From positions 16,154-80,153 of the forward strand of contig JABHGV010000008.1 in assembly GCA_018671895.1 (NCBI GenBank): 64,000 bases of DNA. Direction: 5' to 3'. The stretch comes from Rhodospirillaceae bacterium (lineage in GTDB: Bacteria > Pseudomonadota > Alphaproteobacteria > Rhodospirillales > JABHCV01). The position numbers and the translations under genes were made by a program. The notes beneath the pieces were generated by a model that was given only the letters and a program-made list of their open reading frames with translations, searched no databases and had not been told where the DNA came from. Positions 51,625-60,757 of this stretch are shown here, piece after piece. Every line of letters begins with the position of its first letter. The first letter of the stretch is position 1.

Positions 51625-53352
51625 TTACTGTTTGCCAGCGACGGGTTTGATGGCGTCCGACAGGTCGACATGGCTCGACGCCAGATGCGCCAGGGCGCGC
51701 GCCCGGGCCCAAGGGTTGGTGATGTCGGCGGTGATGCCCAGCGCCCGGTGAAACGATGCCCAGGCGGCGGTGGCGTTGCCTTCGTCCAGGTGCTCGAGCG
51801 CCAGATCGGTGAACATCCAGGCCCGGGTCAAAGCGCTTTTGACCTCGCCAGTTGCCCGTTCGGCCAGGGTTTCCGTGTCGTCGGAACCGGGGCCGTCACC
51901 GGCCCGGCGCTGGGCGGCAGCGATGGACCACAATCGATGGGATCGCAGCTTGTCATCGACGATGCCCCCGGCCAGTTCGATGGCGGTCTCAAACGCATCG
52001 GCATCGCCCGCCTCGCCGATTTCCGTCAGCGCTGCGGCGATTCGGTCATGAGCATAGGCGCGCGCATAGGGCAGCTTGATTTGTTCAGACGATTCAATTG
52101 CTTTCAAGACGGTCTCGTGGGCTTCTTCGATTTCATCGGCCTCAACCTGGGCGATGGCGATGCGGGCCAGCACGACGGCCCGATACCGGACCGCCTGTAT
52201 GGCTTCGGCCGTGCTGACGGCGTGTTTCAGGTCTCCGGCCTTGGCCTGTGCCTTGGCGGCTGATACCAGCACCGGGGTTTGTTCGGACGCCTCAGACAGG
52301 TCCTTGATGATTTCCAGCGCGGCATCGGGCAGGCCCATGTCGGCGAGTGCCCCGGCGACATGCCTGAGGGCAACAGCACGATTGTCTCCGCTATTGGCTT
52401 CGGCAAAGGCGCGGGCTTTTTTCAGCTCGGCCTCGGCCTCGGGCTGCTTGTCGGCTTTCGATAAAATAACCACGGCCCTGAGCCTGAGCGCGAGCCGCCT
52501 GAGGGGATCGTCGATGTCGGCGAGACCATCGAGGATGCGCCCGGCGGTGGCAGCGGCCCCGTCAAGGTCTCGGCCCTCGACCTGAATGGCGGCGATGGCA
52601 GCCAAGGCTTCCGATTGTTTGATGGCATCGGGGATAATGTCGGCGGCGGCCAGAGCCTCTGCCGGGCGACCGGTTTCTGCCTGGGCCTCGGCAATGTCGC
52701 GCAGCGCCACCATAATCAGCCGGGCATCGCCAATCAGACGGACGCTGCCGATGGCCGCCTTGACCAGACCGGCCTTGGCCTGGGCGCTGAGGATTTCACC
52801 AAAGGCCCAATCCCGGTGTTCGCGCTTGTGGATGGCCTTGGCGCTTTCCACCGCTTCGGTGAGCAGGCATTCAGGATTGGGCATGCGGAAACATTCCGAT
52901 GGGTCACGCGATGCCTGGGCGGCCTCGGATTTATTGCCGGTCAGGATGTCGCGGGTCTCCGGCTGCGCCATCAGCGCCTTGCGTGCCGCACTGATATTGG
53001 CTAGGCGTTTTTCGTGCAACTGATCGAGCAGCGAGCGGACCTTGACGCTGGTTTCGATGTGGATGGCGAGTTCAGCGCTGACGATGCCGTCAACGGACTG
53101 GTTCTCGCGCTTCTGATAGGTCTCGATGGCGTCGATGGTAATCGGCCCGGCGATGCCGTCGATGGACCCTTTGTAGTATCCGGCCTTGGCCAAGGCCTTT
53201 TGCACGCGGACCACCAACGGATTTGACAGGTGCTGGTCAAGCTGCCCATCGGTGACGGTTGTTGGCACGTCGGGCGGCCTCGCCGCTTCGCCGCCTGTCG
53301 GCGAGATGACGATAAAAGGTGCAATCAACAACAGAAGGAAAAGTTTTCTCAT
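51625..53352 (-). CDS. Exported peptidoglycan-binding and TPR-like protein
   Basis: 575 residues. Signal peptide about 1-24. A peptidoglycan-binding domain 1 (about 45-95: VRVQKALAKAGYYKGSIDGIAGPITIDAIETYQKREN) is followed by about 450 residues of Ala-rich helical repeats of roughly 34 residues (for example ALRDIAEAQAETGRPAEAL, ALRHVAGALADMGLPDAAL), as in TPR arrays. It may be a periplasmic scaffold that ties envelope proteins to the cell wall. No enzyme motif. Divergent from thrB with a 76-base gap. Confidence 0.8.
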   Translation of the reverse strand: MRKLFLLLLIAPFIVISPTGGEAARPPDVPTTVTDGQLDQHLSNPLVVRVQKALAKAGYYKGSIDGIAGPITIDAIETYQKRENQSVDGIVSAELAIHIETSVKVRSLLDQLHEKRLANISAARKALMAQPETRDILTGNKSEAAQASRDPSECFRMPNPECLLTEAVESAKAIHKREHRDWAFGEILSAQAKAGLVKAAIGSVRLIGDARLIMVALRDIAEAQAETGRPAEALAAADIIPDAIKQSEALAAIAAIQVEGRDLDGAAATAGRILDGLADIDDPLRRLALRLRAVVILSKADKQPEAEAELKKARAFAEANSGDNRAVALRHVAGALADMGLPDAALEIIKDLSEASEQTPVLVSAAKAQAKAGDLKHAVSTAEAIQAVRYRAVVLARIAIAQVEADEIEEAHETVLKAIESSEQIKLPYARAYAHDRIAAALTEIGEAGDADAFETAIELAGGIVDDKLRSHRLWSIAAAQRRAGDGPGSDDTETLAERATGEVKSALTRAWMFTDLALEHLDEGNATAAWASFHRALGITADITNPWARARALAHLASSHVDLSDAIKPVAGKQ

Positions 53353-53428
53353 TTGTTGTTATCCTAGCACCAACGGTGTGATTCCGTTATCAGTGCGTTT
53401 GGGAAATGTATCAATCAGGGGATGCCCC

Positions 53429-54406
53429 ATGGCTGTTTACACGGAAGTATCGGACGACGATCTGACGGCCTTTGTCGCCGGATATGATATTGGCGCGCCC
53501 CGTTCGTGCAAGGGCATCGCCGAAGGGGTCGAAAACTCCAACTTTCTGCTGACCACCGAAACCGGCTCATTCATCCTGACGCTCTATGAAAAGCGGGTGA
53601 ATACCGACGACCTGCCGTTCTTTTTGGGTCTGTTGGCGCATCTGGCTGACAAGGACGTGCCGTGCCCGACGCCGCTGGCCAACGCCACCAACGAGATATT
53701 GGGACGTTTAAGCGATCGTCCCGCCGCCATTGTCAGTTTCCTCGATGGCATGTGGCCGCGCCGCCCGACGCCGGAACATTGCGCCGAACTGGGCCGCGCC
53801 ATCGCCCACATGCATCTGGCCGGGGCTGATTTCGAGATGTCGCGGGCCAACAATCTTTCCGTCGGCCAATGGCGGGGGTTGCTGGATCAGTCCCGCGATC
53901 GATCTGATGAGGTCAAGCCGGGACTGGCGGCTTTTCTGGACGAAGAACTGTCGGCGCTGGAAGCCGACTGGCCCGCGGCTGGCGGGTTGCCATCTGGTGT
54001 TATCCATGGCGACCTGTTTCCCGACAATGTGTTCTTTCAGGACGGCAAACTGTCCGGGCTGATCGATTTCTATTTCGCCTGTAACGATTTCTTCGTTTAC
54101 GACCTGGCGATTTGCCTGAATGCCTGGTGCTTCGAGCCGGACGGCAGTTTCAACATCACCAAGGCGCGGCGCATGCTGACCGCCTATAACAAGGTCCGGG
54201 ATTTTTCCACTGATGAACTGGCGGCGCTGCCGCTGATGGCGCGCGGTGTTTCCATGCGGTTTCTGCTGACCCGCCTGTACGACTGGCTGAATACGCCGAA
54301 AGACGCTCTGGTGACGCCGAAAAACCCGTTGGAATATTACGAGAAACTGCGTTTCCATCAGGGTGTCGATGGCCCCGGCGCTTATGGACTGGAGGCAACC
54401 CCGTGA
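53429..54406 (+). CDS. thrB: Homoserine kinase (HSK2 type)
   Basis: APH/ChoK-fold kinase (PRK05231), not the GHMP type of enterics. 325 residues: [28 protein letters not shown], then [13 protein letters not shown] with catalytic HGDxxxxN, and [26 protein letters not shown] with metal Asp. I use ATG 53429; the longer frame from 53186 runs through the divergent gene. The last codons overlap rnhA by four bases, a typical alphaproteobacterial pair. It phosphorylates homoserine for thrC, encoded about 5 kb away. Confidence 0.94.
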   Translation: MAVYTEVSDDDLTAFVAGYDIGAPRSCKGIAEGVENSNFLLTTETGSFILTLYEKRVNTDDLPFFLGLLAHLADKDVPCPTPLANATNEILGRLSDRPAAIVSFLDGMWPRRPTPEHCAELGRAIAHMHLAGADFEMSRANNLSVGQWRGLLDQSRDRSDEVKPGLAAFLDEELSALEADWPAAGGLPSGVIHGDLFPDNVFFQDGKLSGLIDFYFACNDFFVYDLAICLNAWCFEPDGSFNITKARRMLTAYNKVRDFSTDELAALPLMARGVSMRFLLTRLYDWLNTPKDALVTPKNPLEYYEKLRFHQGVDGPGAYGLEATP

Positions 54407-54843
54407 GCGAAAGAGTTCGGCTTTATACCGATGGCGCATGCAGCGGCAATCCGGGCCCCGGCGGCTGGGGCGTGTTGATGCTGTGGAACGACCATGAAAA
54501 GGAACTTTGCGATGGCGAGTTCGAAACGACCAACAATCGCATGGAATTGATGGCCGCGATCAAGGGACTGGAATCCCTGAACCGCAGCGTCGAGGCGGAC
54601 CTGTTCACCGACAGCACCTATGTGCGCGATGGCATTACCAAGTGGATTCACGGCTGGAAGAAAAACGGCTGGAAGACGGCGGCGAAAAAGCCGGTCAAGA
54701 ATGTCGACCTGTGGCAGCGCCTGGAAGCGGCGCTTGAAGGCCACGACATCGAATGGCACTGGGTTAAGGGCCATGCCGGGCACCCGGAAAACGAACGCGC
54801 CGACGAACTGGCGCGCCAGGGGATGCAAACCTACCTCCCTTGA
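54403..54843 (+). CDS. rnhA: Ribonuclease HI
   Basis: Removes RNA of RNA-DNA hybrids. 146 residues with all four catalytic acids: [18 protein letters not shown] (Asp), [16 protein letters not shown] (Glu), [26 protein letters not shown] (Asp and the basic handle) and [13 protein letters not shown] (Asp). Coupled to thrB. A double repeat follows its stop. Confidence 0.96.
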   Translation: MSERVRLYTDGACSGNPGPGGWGVLMLWNDHEKELCDGEFETTNNRMELMAAIKGLESLNRSVEADLFTDSTYVRDGITKWIHGWKKNGWKTAAKKPVKNVDLWQRLEAALEGHDIEWHWVKGHAGHPENERADELARQGMQTYLP

Positions 54844-54846
54844 TTT

Positions 54847-55030
54847 AGCGCGCCCTTTGGGTGGCGCGCCCTCTGGAAGTCAGATTTTATGCTGTCCCTC
54901 AATCGCCGGGCGGGGCTCCTCGCCCCTTGGCTTTCGCCGAACGGTCGGCGGCCCGCAGTCGCGGGCTTGTAGATAACCTGACTCCTGTAGAAATTATAAC
55001 TTGGTTTCCAGAATCCGCGCCACGCAGTGC
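54847..55030. repeat. Dispersed hairpin repeat, full copy with extra half (D)
   Basis: First an isolated outer module (54847-54886: GCGCGCCctttgggtGGCGCGCc, tctggaagtcagattt), then a full forward copy (54889-55030) equal in order to copy A. It starts 4 bases after the rnhA stop. The duplication of the outer module suggests growth by local duplication. Confidence 0.85.
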
Positions 55031-55056
55031 GATCACAAAAAGGCCGCGCCTTCACT

Positions 55057-55126
55057 GTCATTCCCGCTAAGGCGGGAATCCAGTCTTTCGTTGGACATTT
55101 CTGGACCCCCGCCTTAGCGGGGGTGA
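55057..55126. repeat. Paired GCGGGAAT-type palindromes
   Basis: GTCATTCCCGC-TAAG-GCGGGAATCCAG is followed by CTGGACCCCCGCCTTAGCGGGGGTGAC; each is a hairpin, and the two are also inverted copies of each other. The core is the widespread ATTCCCGC...GCGGGAAT repeat, as at 14716. It lies in the 380-base gap between rnhA and the Cys-rich gene; the remaining about 100 bases contain only that gene's upstream region. Confidence 0.8.
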
Positions 55127-55223
55127 CGATGATGTTCTTGTTGACCTCTGAAATCTGTGTTTAGAGTGTTTCCACACAAGGGTTAAACCCGGCGTAAAAA
55201 AATCAACAGAGAGGAAAACAAAA

Positions 55224-55415
55224 ATGGCTACTTACGAATGTGAAAAATGCGGCATGAGCGTCAACGCCACCTGTGGCAAATGTGACACCCCGTTGGAAAA
55301 CGGTTCGGTGACGTTACCCGATGGCGCCGAGGTTCAGGTTTCCAAATGCCCGAACGAGCACGGCATGATCAAATCCCCCCAGTGCTGCGGTCAGGATATG
55401 AGCTGTAGCGTTTAA
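55224..55415 (+). CDS. Small Cys-rich (zinc-ribbon-like) protein
   Basis: 63 residues, nine Cys. Pairs: YECEKCGMS (CxxC), ATCGKCDTP (CxxC), KCPNEHGM, QCCGQDMSC. Two CxxC pairs spaced for one Zn or Fe (rubredoxin-like or zinc-ribbon), and further Cys toward the end. AGAGAGGAAAAC before ATG is a good ribosome site. Function unknown; many bacteria have such small ribbons of unclear role. It stands alone between two repeat copies. Confidence 0.8.
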   Translation: MATYECEKCGMSVNATCGKCDTPLENGSVTLPDGAEVQVSKCPNEHGMIKSPQCCGQDMSCSV

Positions 55416-55446
55416 GCCTCTCTCTCCTATAGAGGGGATAGGTGTT

Positions 55447-55535
55447 TTCAGGCTCCTGTCACCAAGCTTGTCTTGGCTTCCAGAGACCCAAAAGCCAAGC
55501 GAGCGGAGCGAACGCCCGGCGACTGAGGGGCAGTA
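55447..55535. repeat. Dispersed hairpin repeat, partial copy (E), reverse
   Basis: Reverse copy: caggctcctgtcaccaagct, ttggcttccagagacccaaa, agccaagcgagcggagcga, cgcccggcgactgaggggca. Central stems are lost. It lies between the Cys-rich gene and the convergent peroxiredoxin gene. Confidence 0.78.
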
Positions 55536-55547
55536 TAGAGCAGCTCG

Positions 55548-56030
55548 TCAGAGCTGCTTTAACATGTGCTCGGCCGTTGAGGCATCGAAGGCACCGTTGT
55601 AATCGACATTGACGGTCGTAACCGTTCCGTCATCGACGATCATCGAGAAACGTTCTGAACGTTTCCCGAGGCCACGTTCCGTCAGGTCCAGCACCAACCC
55701 CATTTTCTCCGCCAGTTCGCCGGAACCGTCACCGGCCATGACAATGGTGTCGCCGACGCCAAGGTCTTTACCCCATGCGCCCATGACAAAGGCGTCGTTG
55801 ACGGAAACACAGACAATAAGGTCGATGCCCTTGGCTTTCAGGGCGTCGGCCTTTTCCATGAATCCCGGAACGTGTTTGGCCGAACAGGTCGGGGTATAGG
55901 CCCCGGGCAGGCCGAACAGGGCGACTTTTTTGCCTTTGAACATATCGTCGGTGGAAATTGCCTGCGGTCCCTCGTCGCCCATGGTGAAAAGCGTGGCGGT
56001 GGGCATTTTGTCGTTCGCTGCGATGGTCAT
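55548..56030 (-). CDS. Peroxiredoxin (Prx5-like)
   Basis: 160 residues. Peroxidatic Cys in LPGAYTPTCSAKHVPGF (PxxxTxxC, about residue 49), and Arg further on (GKRSERFSM). It detoxifies hydroperoxides with glutaredoxin or thioredoxin as reductant. I use the ATG at 56030 (MTIAANDKMP); a longer frame from 56108 adds unrelated residues. It follows the DsbD-like reductase gene on the same strand after 52 bases, so the two may form a redox pair. Confidence 0.93.
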   Translation of the reverse strand: MTIAANDKMPTATLFTMGDEGPQAISTDDMFKGKKVALFGLPGAYTPTCSAKHVPGFMEKADALKAKGIDLIVCVSVNDAFVMGAWGKDLGVGDTIVMAGDGSGELAEKMGLVLDLTERGLGKRSERFSMIVDDGTVTTVNVDYNGAFDASTAEHMLKQL

Positions 56031-56082
56031 AATGTTTTTCCTGTTGGATGAATAATTCTTGAAGCAGTGAGGTAGTGGTTCG

Positions 56083-58203
56083 TTAGCGCCCTGACAAGGC
56101 CTCGTCACCTGCGGCCAGACGTAATCCGTCGAGCACCGACGAACTGCTTAGCAGTTCAGGCAGGGCCTTGCCGTCTGGTGCGCCGGGTCCATAGACGGCG
56201 TTGAACGGAATCCCATAGCGACCGAAACTGGCCAGATAGTCGGCGATGGTGTCATCGGGCAGGGTCCAGTCGGCCTGCATGGCGACCACATTCCCGGTTT
56301 TCAGCTTTGCCAGCACCTCGTCGTTGCTCAACACCACGGCCTTGTTGACCAGGCACGTAATGCACCAGTCGGCGGTAACGTCGACGAACACAGTCTTGCC
56401 CTCGGCAATCAGCGCCGGAATGGTGTCGGGCGCGAACGGCTTCCAGATTTCAAGGAACTCCGGGTCCTTGGCGGAACTGCGAGTTGTCGCCCCGGCATCG
56501 ACCAACATCGACGGGGTCAACAGGGCGATCAGTGTAATAATGGCGACACCGCTGCCGCCGATGTGCCACAGATGGCCCATCCGGCCCCCCGCATAAAGCA
56601 CCCCGACCAGCGCGACCATCAGCCCGCCGATAACCAGCGCCACCGTCTGGCCGACCTGTGCCGCCAGCACGCTGAGCAGCCACACACCGGTGGCGGCCAG
56701 CGCAAAGCCCAGCACCCGGCGGAGCGTAATCATCCAGTGCCCCGGTTTTGGCAATCGTGTGGCCAGTCCGGGAAATGCGGCGATCAGCAGGTACGGCATT
56801 GCCAGACCGACGCCTAACGCCGTAAACACGGCGAAAATATCTATCGGATTGCGCGCCAGTGCAAAGCCGACGGCGGTGCCCAGAAACGGAGCCGAACAGG
56901 GTGTCGCCAACAGGGTGGCGAAGGTTCCAGTCAGGAACTTGCCGCCCAGTCCGTGGGCGTGACTGGCCTTGTCGCCCATGTCGTTCAGCCACTGGGGCAG
57001 GCGGAATTCAAACACCCCCCACAGGTTGACGGCGAACAGCATGACAACGACAGTCATGGCGATCAGGAACCACGGTTGCTGGAACTGGATTCCCCAACCG
57101 ATGGACAACCCGGCAAATTTCAGGGCAATCAGGGCGCTTGCCAGCACCCAGAAGCCAAAGACGACGCCGACGGATGACGCCAGAAATCCGATGCGAACCT
57201 CGCGCCGGTCGCTGCCGCCATGGCTGACGACGCTAAGCAGCTTGATCGACAACACCGGCAGCACACAGGGCATCAGATTGAGGATCAATCCGCCGAGCAC
57301 GGCCAGTGCCAGAATGCTGATCAGCGACATCCCGTTGCCGGTAATGGCGGCGGTGCCGGTGGTTACAGAGAGCATGCCTTCCATGACGCGTTCGCCATCG
57401 ACCAGCGTTACGGTTACAGGCGTGCCGACAAGGCCGCCTTCCAGGTCTTCCAGACCATAGACTTTTGCCGTCATAACAACGGTCTTGCCGCCGTCTGTCA
57501 GCAGCGGCTTGGGCTTATCGATGATCAGTTCTTCCGGACCTTCGATAAACATGTCGGGCGCATTGAAGCGTTGCTTCGACGTTGCCGTGATCCGCACCGT
57601 CGCTTGCTTTGCATTGCCCAGCAGTTCGGCCCGGCTGACGGCCAGGCCCAGCGGCGCACCATCGCCCGGCACCCGGATGGCAAAACGGTTGATCAGATGG
57701 GCAAATGAACTGGCCGCGCCGTCGCCTGCGGCTAAATCCAGTTTCAGGTCGGCCTGATAAGGAACGCAAATTTCGCTGCATGCCAGATAGTCGACATTAA
57801 CGCGCAACTTCATTTCGCGGCCGGGGGCTTGCGGTGTGACCGTAACCGGATAGACGACCTCGTTCTTATAGCCAAGGGTCTCCATACCGGTGACCGAGAA
57901 CCGTTCCGGAAGTGGCCACAGGATCTCGCTTGCCGCCAGATTTTCCGAACCCTTCCAATCGAGGCTGGGTGGGTATCCGGCATCGCCCGGCGAGCGCCAA
58001 TAGACCTTCCAGCCTTCTTTCAGTTTGAAATGCAGCCCCAGCGAGACCGTTTTGGTATCGCCGATGGATGTGCTGGCGCTGATCAGCGCGACGGTGGTGT
58101 GATCGGTACGCACAACGTTCGATGACGCCTCTTTGGCGTCAGCGGGGCTGAGCGTCAGCGCGGCAAAAAAAGCGGCGAAAAGAGCTGAAAACAAGCGAAC
58201 CAT
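56083..58203 (-). CDS. DsbD-family protein-disulfide reductase (ScsB-like)
   Basis: 706 residues. Signal peptide about 1-23. N-terminal domain with DYLACSEICVPYQADL (disulfide CxxxC). Membrane domain of about eight helices with LNLMPCVLPVLSIKLLS and ATPCSAPFLGTAVGFAL, the two redox Cys. C-terminal thioredoxin domain with DVTADWCITCLVNKAVV. It moves electrons from cytoplasmic thioredoxin to the periplasm. Larger than DsbD of E. coli and similar to ScsB. The gene is divergent from yqgE with a 246-base gap where I see only promoter-like sequence. Confidence 0.9.
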   Translation of the reverse strand: MVRLFSALFAAFFAALTLSPADAKEASSNVVRTDHTTVALISASTSIGDTKTVSLGLHFKLKEGWKVYWRSPGDAGYPPSLDWKGSENLAASEILWPLPERFSVTGMETLGYKNEVVYPVTVTPQAPGREMKLRVNVDYLACSEICVPYQADLKLDLAAGDGAASSFAHLINRFAIRVPGDGAPLGLAVSRAELLGNAKQATVRITATSKQRFNAPDMFIEGPEELIIDKPKPLLTDGGKTVVMTAKVYGLEDLEGGLVGTPVTVTLVDGERVMEGMLSVTTGTAAITGNGMSLISILALAVLGGLILNLMPCVLPVLSIKLLSVVSHGGSDRREVRIGFLASSVGVVFGFWVLASALIALKFAGLSIGWGIQFQQPWFLIAMTVVVMLFAVNLWGVFEFRLPQWLNDMGDKASHAHGLGGKFLTGTFATLLATPCSAPFLGTAVGFALARNPIDIFAVFTALGVGLAMPYLLIAAFPGLATRLPKPGHWMITLRRVLGFALAATGVWLLSVLAAQVGQTVALVIGGLMVALVGVLYAGGRMGHLWHIGGSGVAIITLIALLTPSMLVDAGATTRSSAKDPEFLEIWKPFAPDTIPALIAEGKTVFVDVTADWCITCLVNKAVVLSNDEVLAKLKTGNVVAMQADWTLPDDTIADYLASFGRYGIPFNAVYGPGAPDGKALPELLSSSSVLDGLRLAAGDEALSGR

Positions 58204-58449
58204 ATCCGGCGGATCATATCGGTTTTTCGCGTCGATAGAAGCGAAACTTAGGCCCGGTCACAAACTGTTGACCTTGATTGCAAGCCGCTGAAATCTCATA
58301 TGTAAGGCAGACTATTAAGGGACCACCGCAAGTCGGACACGGGTGCCCGGTTTTGAGACACAGCCCGGGTATGCAAGAATACTCAGGCGGGCCGGATTCT
58401 CTTTATCACTGAAGATACCGCCTCTGGTTGGCGGAAAAGGGATGCAGAA

Positions 58450-59025
58450 ATGACCTATCGCCAGAGCATTGAAGATTCGCTGTCGGGCCAGATGCTTGTC
58501 GCCATGCCGGGCATGCAGGACCCGCGCTTCGAAAAATCGGTTATTTATCTGTGTGCCCATTCATCCGAAGGTGCCATGGGGCTGGTTGTCAACAAGCCGT
58601 TCGAGGCGATTTCCTTCCCCGACCTGATGGAACAACTGGGAATCGAGGAAACGCCCGTCGGCGAGCGTATTGACGTTCAATTCGGCGGCCCGGTCGAACA
58701 GTCCCGCGGTTTCGTGCTGCACACCCCCGATTATGTCCGCGAGGCGACCCTTGTCGTCGATGAAGATGTAGCCCTGACCGCGACCATCGATATTTTGCGC
58801 GCCATTGCCGACGGCTTCGGGCCGTCACGCTGTTTGCTGGCGCTGGGGTATGCCGGTTGGGACGCAGGGCAGTTGGACGCCGAAATCCTCGGCAATGGCT
58901 GGCTAAATGTTGCCGCCGATGATGATCTGATTTTCGGTGAAGACCTGGATATCAAATGGCAACTGGCCATGGATAAGATCGGCATCGATCCACGGATGCT
59001 GTCAGACGACGCCGGGCATGCTTAA
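58450..59025 (+). CDS. YqgE/AlgH family protein
   Basis: 191 residues, DUF179. Start SLSGQMLVAMPGMQDPRFEKSVIYLCAHSSEGAMGLVVNKP is diagnostic, followed by FGGPVEQSRGFVLHT and ALGYAGWDAGQLDAEI. Function unresolved; AlgH was first linked to alginate regulation and its fold suggests redox or nucleotide binding. Followed immediately by a repeat copy and convergent with thrC. Confidence 0.93.
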   Translation: MTYRQSIEDSLSGQMLVAMPGMQDPRFEKSVIYLCAHSSEGAMGLVVNKPFEAISFPDLMEQLGIEETPVGERIDVQFGGPVEQSRGFVLHTPDYVREATLVVDEDVALTATIDILRAIADGFGPSRCLLALGYAGWDAGQLDAEILGNGWLNVAADDDLIFGEDLDIKWQLAMDKIGIDPRMLSDDAGHA

Positions 59026-59026
59026 T

Positions 59027-59249
59027 GCTGCCCCTCAGTCGCCGGGCGGGGCTCTTCGCCCCTTATTAGCGGGGGAATCCCCCGAAACCCCCTTGGCTTT
59101 TGCCGAACGGTCGGCGGCCCGCAGTCGCGGGCTTGTAAGAAACTAACTCCTGCTGAAATTTAAACTTGGCTTCCAGAGGCTGCGCCATCCGAAGGATGCG
59201 CATATAAAGAGGAACCTGACTTCCAGAAACCGCGCCGCGCAGCGCGCCT
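59027..59249. repeat. Dispersed hairpin repeat, expanded copy (F)
   Basis: Forward copy with two changes. A 30-base unit with a GGGGGAATCCCCC hairpin interrupts the first stem at about 59065-59094, flanked by CCCCTT on both sides as in a short target duplication. The outer module is also repeated twice at the 3' end (ggcttccagaggctgcgcc, then GCGCCATCCGAAGGATGCGC, then ctgacttccagaaaccgcgc). Confidence 0.85.
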
Positions 59250-59259
59250 AAAACAACAT

Positions 59260-60648
59260 TCAGGAATTTTTCTGAATGAACGCCTGAACAGCTTCTAGAT
59301 TATTATCCAGAACAACAAATTTTTCTTCCCGTTCGAACAGGTCCGCCAAATGTGCCGGCAGCGCCGGGTGGACGCCCGATGCATCCTCGACGGCGTCGGG
59401 GAACTTCGCTGGATGGGCCGTCGCCAAGGCGACACAGGGGGAATCGCTCAGGTGCTTGCCGGCCCGACCGGCCCCGACGGCGATGGCCGAATGGGGATCC
59501 AGCAATTCACCGGTGGATTCATACACATCCTTGATGATGGCCTTTGTCTGGTCATCGTCGAAACGGGCGCTGGCGAACAAACCGCGCAATTCTTCCAACT
59601 GCGGCGCGCGCACGGAAAATTCACCGGTGTCGGCAAAGGCATTCATGGTGTCGTTAATAATTTCCGCGTCGCCGCCATACAGTGCGAACAGCATGCGTTC
59701 GAAATTACTGGAAATCTGGATGTCCATGCTGGGGCTGATGGTCGGATGAATTCCCGCCATCTGCATGTGCCCACTTTCAAGAAAACGGTGCAGGATATCG
59801 TTACGGTTGGTGCCGATGAACAGCCTGTCGATGGGCAGACCCAGCTTTCTGGCGCCCCATCCGGCATAGCAGTTGCCGAAATTGCCGGTCGGCACCGCGA
59901 ACGATACTGACTTGTCTGGCGCGCCTAGGGTGACGGCGGTGCGAACGTAATAAACGACTTGCACCATCACCCGCACCCAGTTGATGGAATTTACCGCCGA
60001 CAGTTTTTGTGCGTCACGGAATTTGGTGTCGTTGAACATCGCCTTGACCAGATTCTGGCAGTCATCGAAGGTGCCTTTGATGGCGATGTTGTGGACGTTG
60101 GCGTCCGTCACGGTCGTCATCTGGCGGCGCTGTACGTCGGTGACGCGGCCTTCGGGGTGAAGGATGAAGATGTCGATTGAATCACGACCGCGGCAGGCCT
60201 CGATCGCCGCCGATCCGGTGTCGCCCGATGTCGCGCCGACAACGGTTATGTGCTCGTCGCGTTTGTGCAGCACATGGTCGAACATGCGGCCCAGGAACTG
60301 CAAGGCGATGTCCTTGAACGCCAGGGTAGGCCCGTGAAACAGTTCCAGCAGGTATTCCCTGTCGCCCAGGTGCTTCAGCGGTGCGATTTGGTTGTCGTCA
60401 AAATTGGAATAGGTGTCTTCGATTAGCGCGGCCAGGTCGTCGTCACCCATGCTTGCATCGATGAACGGACGGATCACCCTGAACGCCGTTTCGTTATAGC
60501 TCAGGTCTTTCATGGCGCGGAATTCATCCGCACTGAACGTCGGCCATTCGGACGGTACATACAGGCCGCCATCGCGGGCCAGTCCGGCCAGCAGAACGTC
60601 ATCGAATTCCAGCTCAGGGGCGTTTCCCCGGGTACTTACGTATTTCAA
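59260..60648 (-). CDS. thrC: Threonine synthase
   Basis: PLP enzyme converting phosphohomoserine to threonine. 462 residues; PLP Lys in HGPTLAFKDIALQFLG, phosphate loop VVGATSGDTGSAAIEA, and FAVPTGNFGNCYAGWGARKLGLP. The start is TTG at 60648: an AAGGAG sits 8 bases upstream and MKYVSTRG is the normal N-terminus, while a longer frame from 60684 is unlike the family. Pairs with thrB upstream for threonine synthesis. Confidence 0.95.
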   Translation of the reverse strand: MKYVSTRGNAPELEFDDVLLAGLARDGGLYVPSEWPTFSADEFRAMKDLSYNETAFRVIRPFIDASMGDDDLAALIEDTYSNFDDNQIAPLKHLGDREYLLELFHGPTLAFKDIALQFLGRMFDHVLHKRDEHITVVGATSGDTGSAAIEACRGRDSIDIFILHPEGRVTDVQRRQMTTVTDANVHNIAIKGTFDDCQNLVKAMFNDTKFRDAQKLSAVNSINWVRVMVQVVYYVRTAVTLGAPDKSVSFAVPTGNFGNCYAGWGARKLGLPIDRLFIGTNRNDILHRFLESGHMQMAGIHPTISPSMDIQISSNFERMLFALYGGDAEIINDTMNAFADTGEFSVRAPQLEELRGLFASARFDDDQTKAIIKDVYESTGELLDPHSAIAVGAGRAGKHLSDSPCVALATAHPAKFPDAVEDASGVHPALPAHLADLFEREEKFVVLDNNLEAVQAFIQKNS

Positions 60649-60757
60649 AACCGCACTCCTTCTAGGGTCCTTGAGGCGGCACAACCTACCGCCAGCAGGG
60701 GTATGGGGGAAGGGTTTTGTTGGCGTCAGGGAGAGAGAGGCAAGAATTACCTCTGGT

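Noticed and set aside
54861..55070. Frames across the dispersed repeats (for example 54861-55070 and 50599-50961)
   Set aside because: Similar peptides arise at several repeat copies because the DNA is repeated; stems explain the conservation and no ribosome sites are present.
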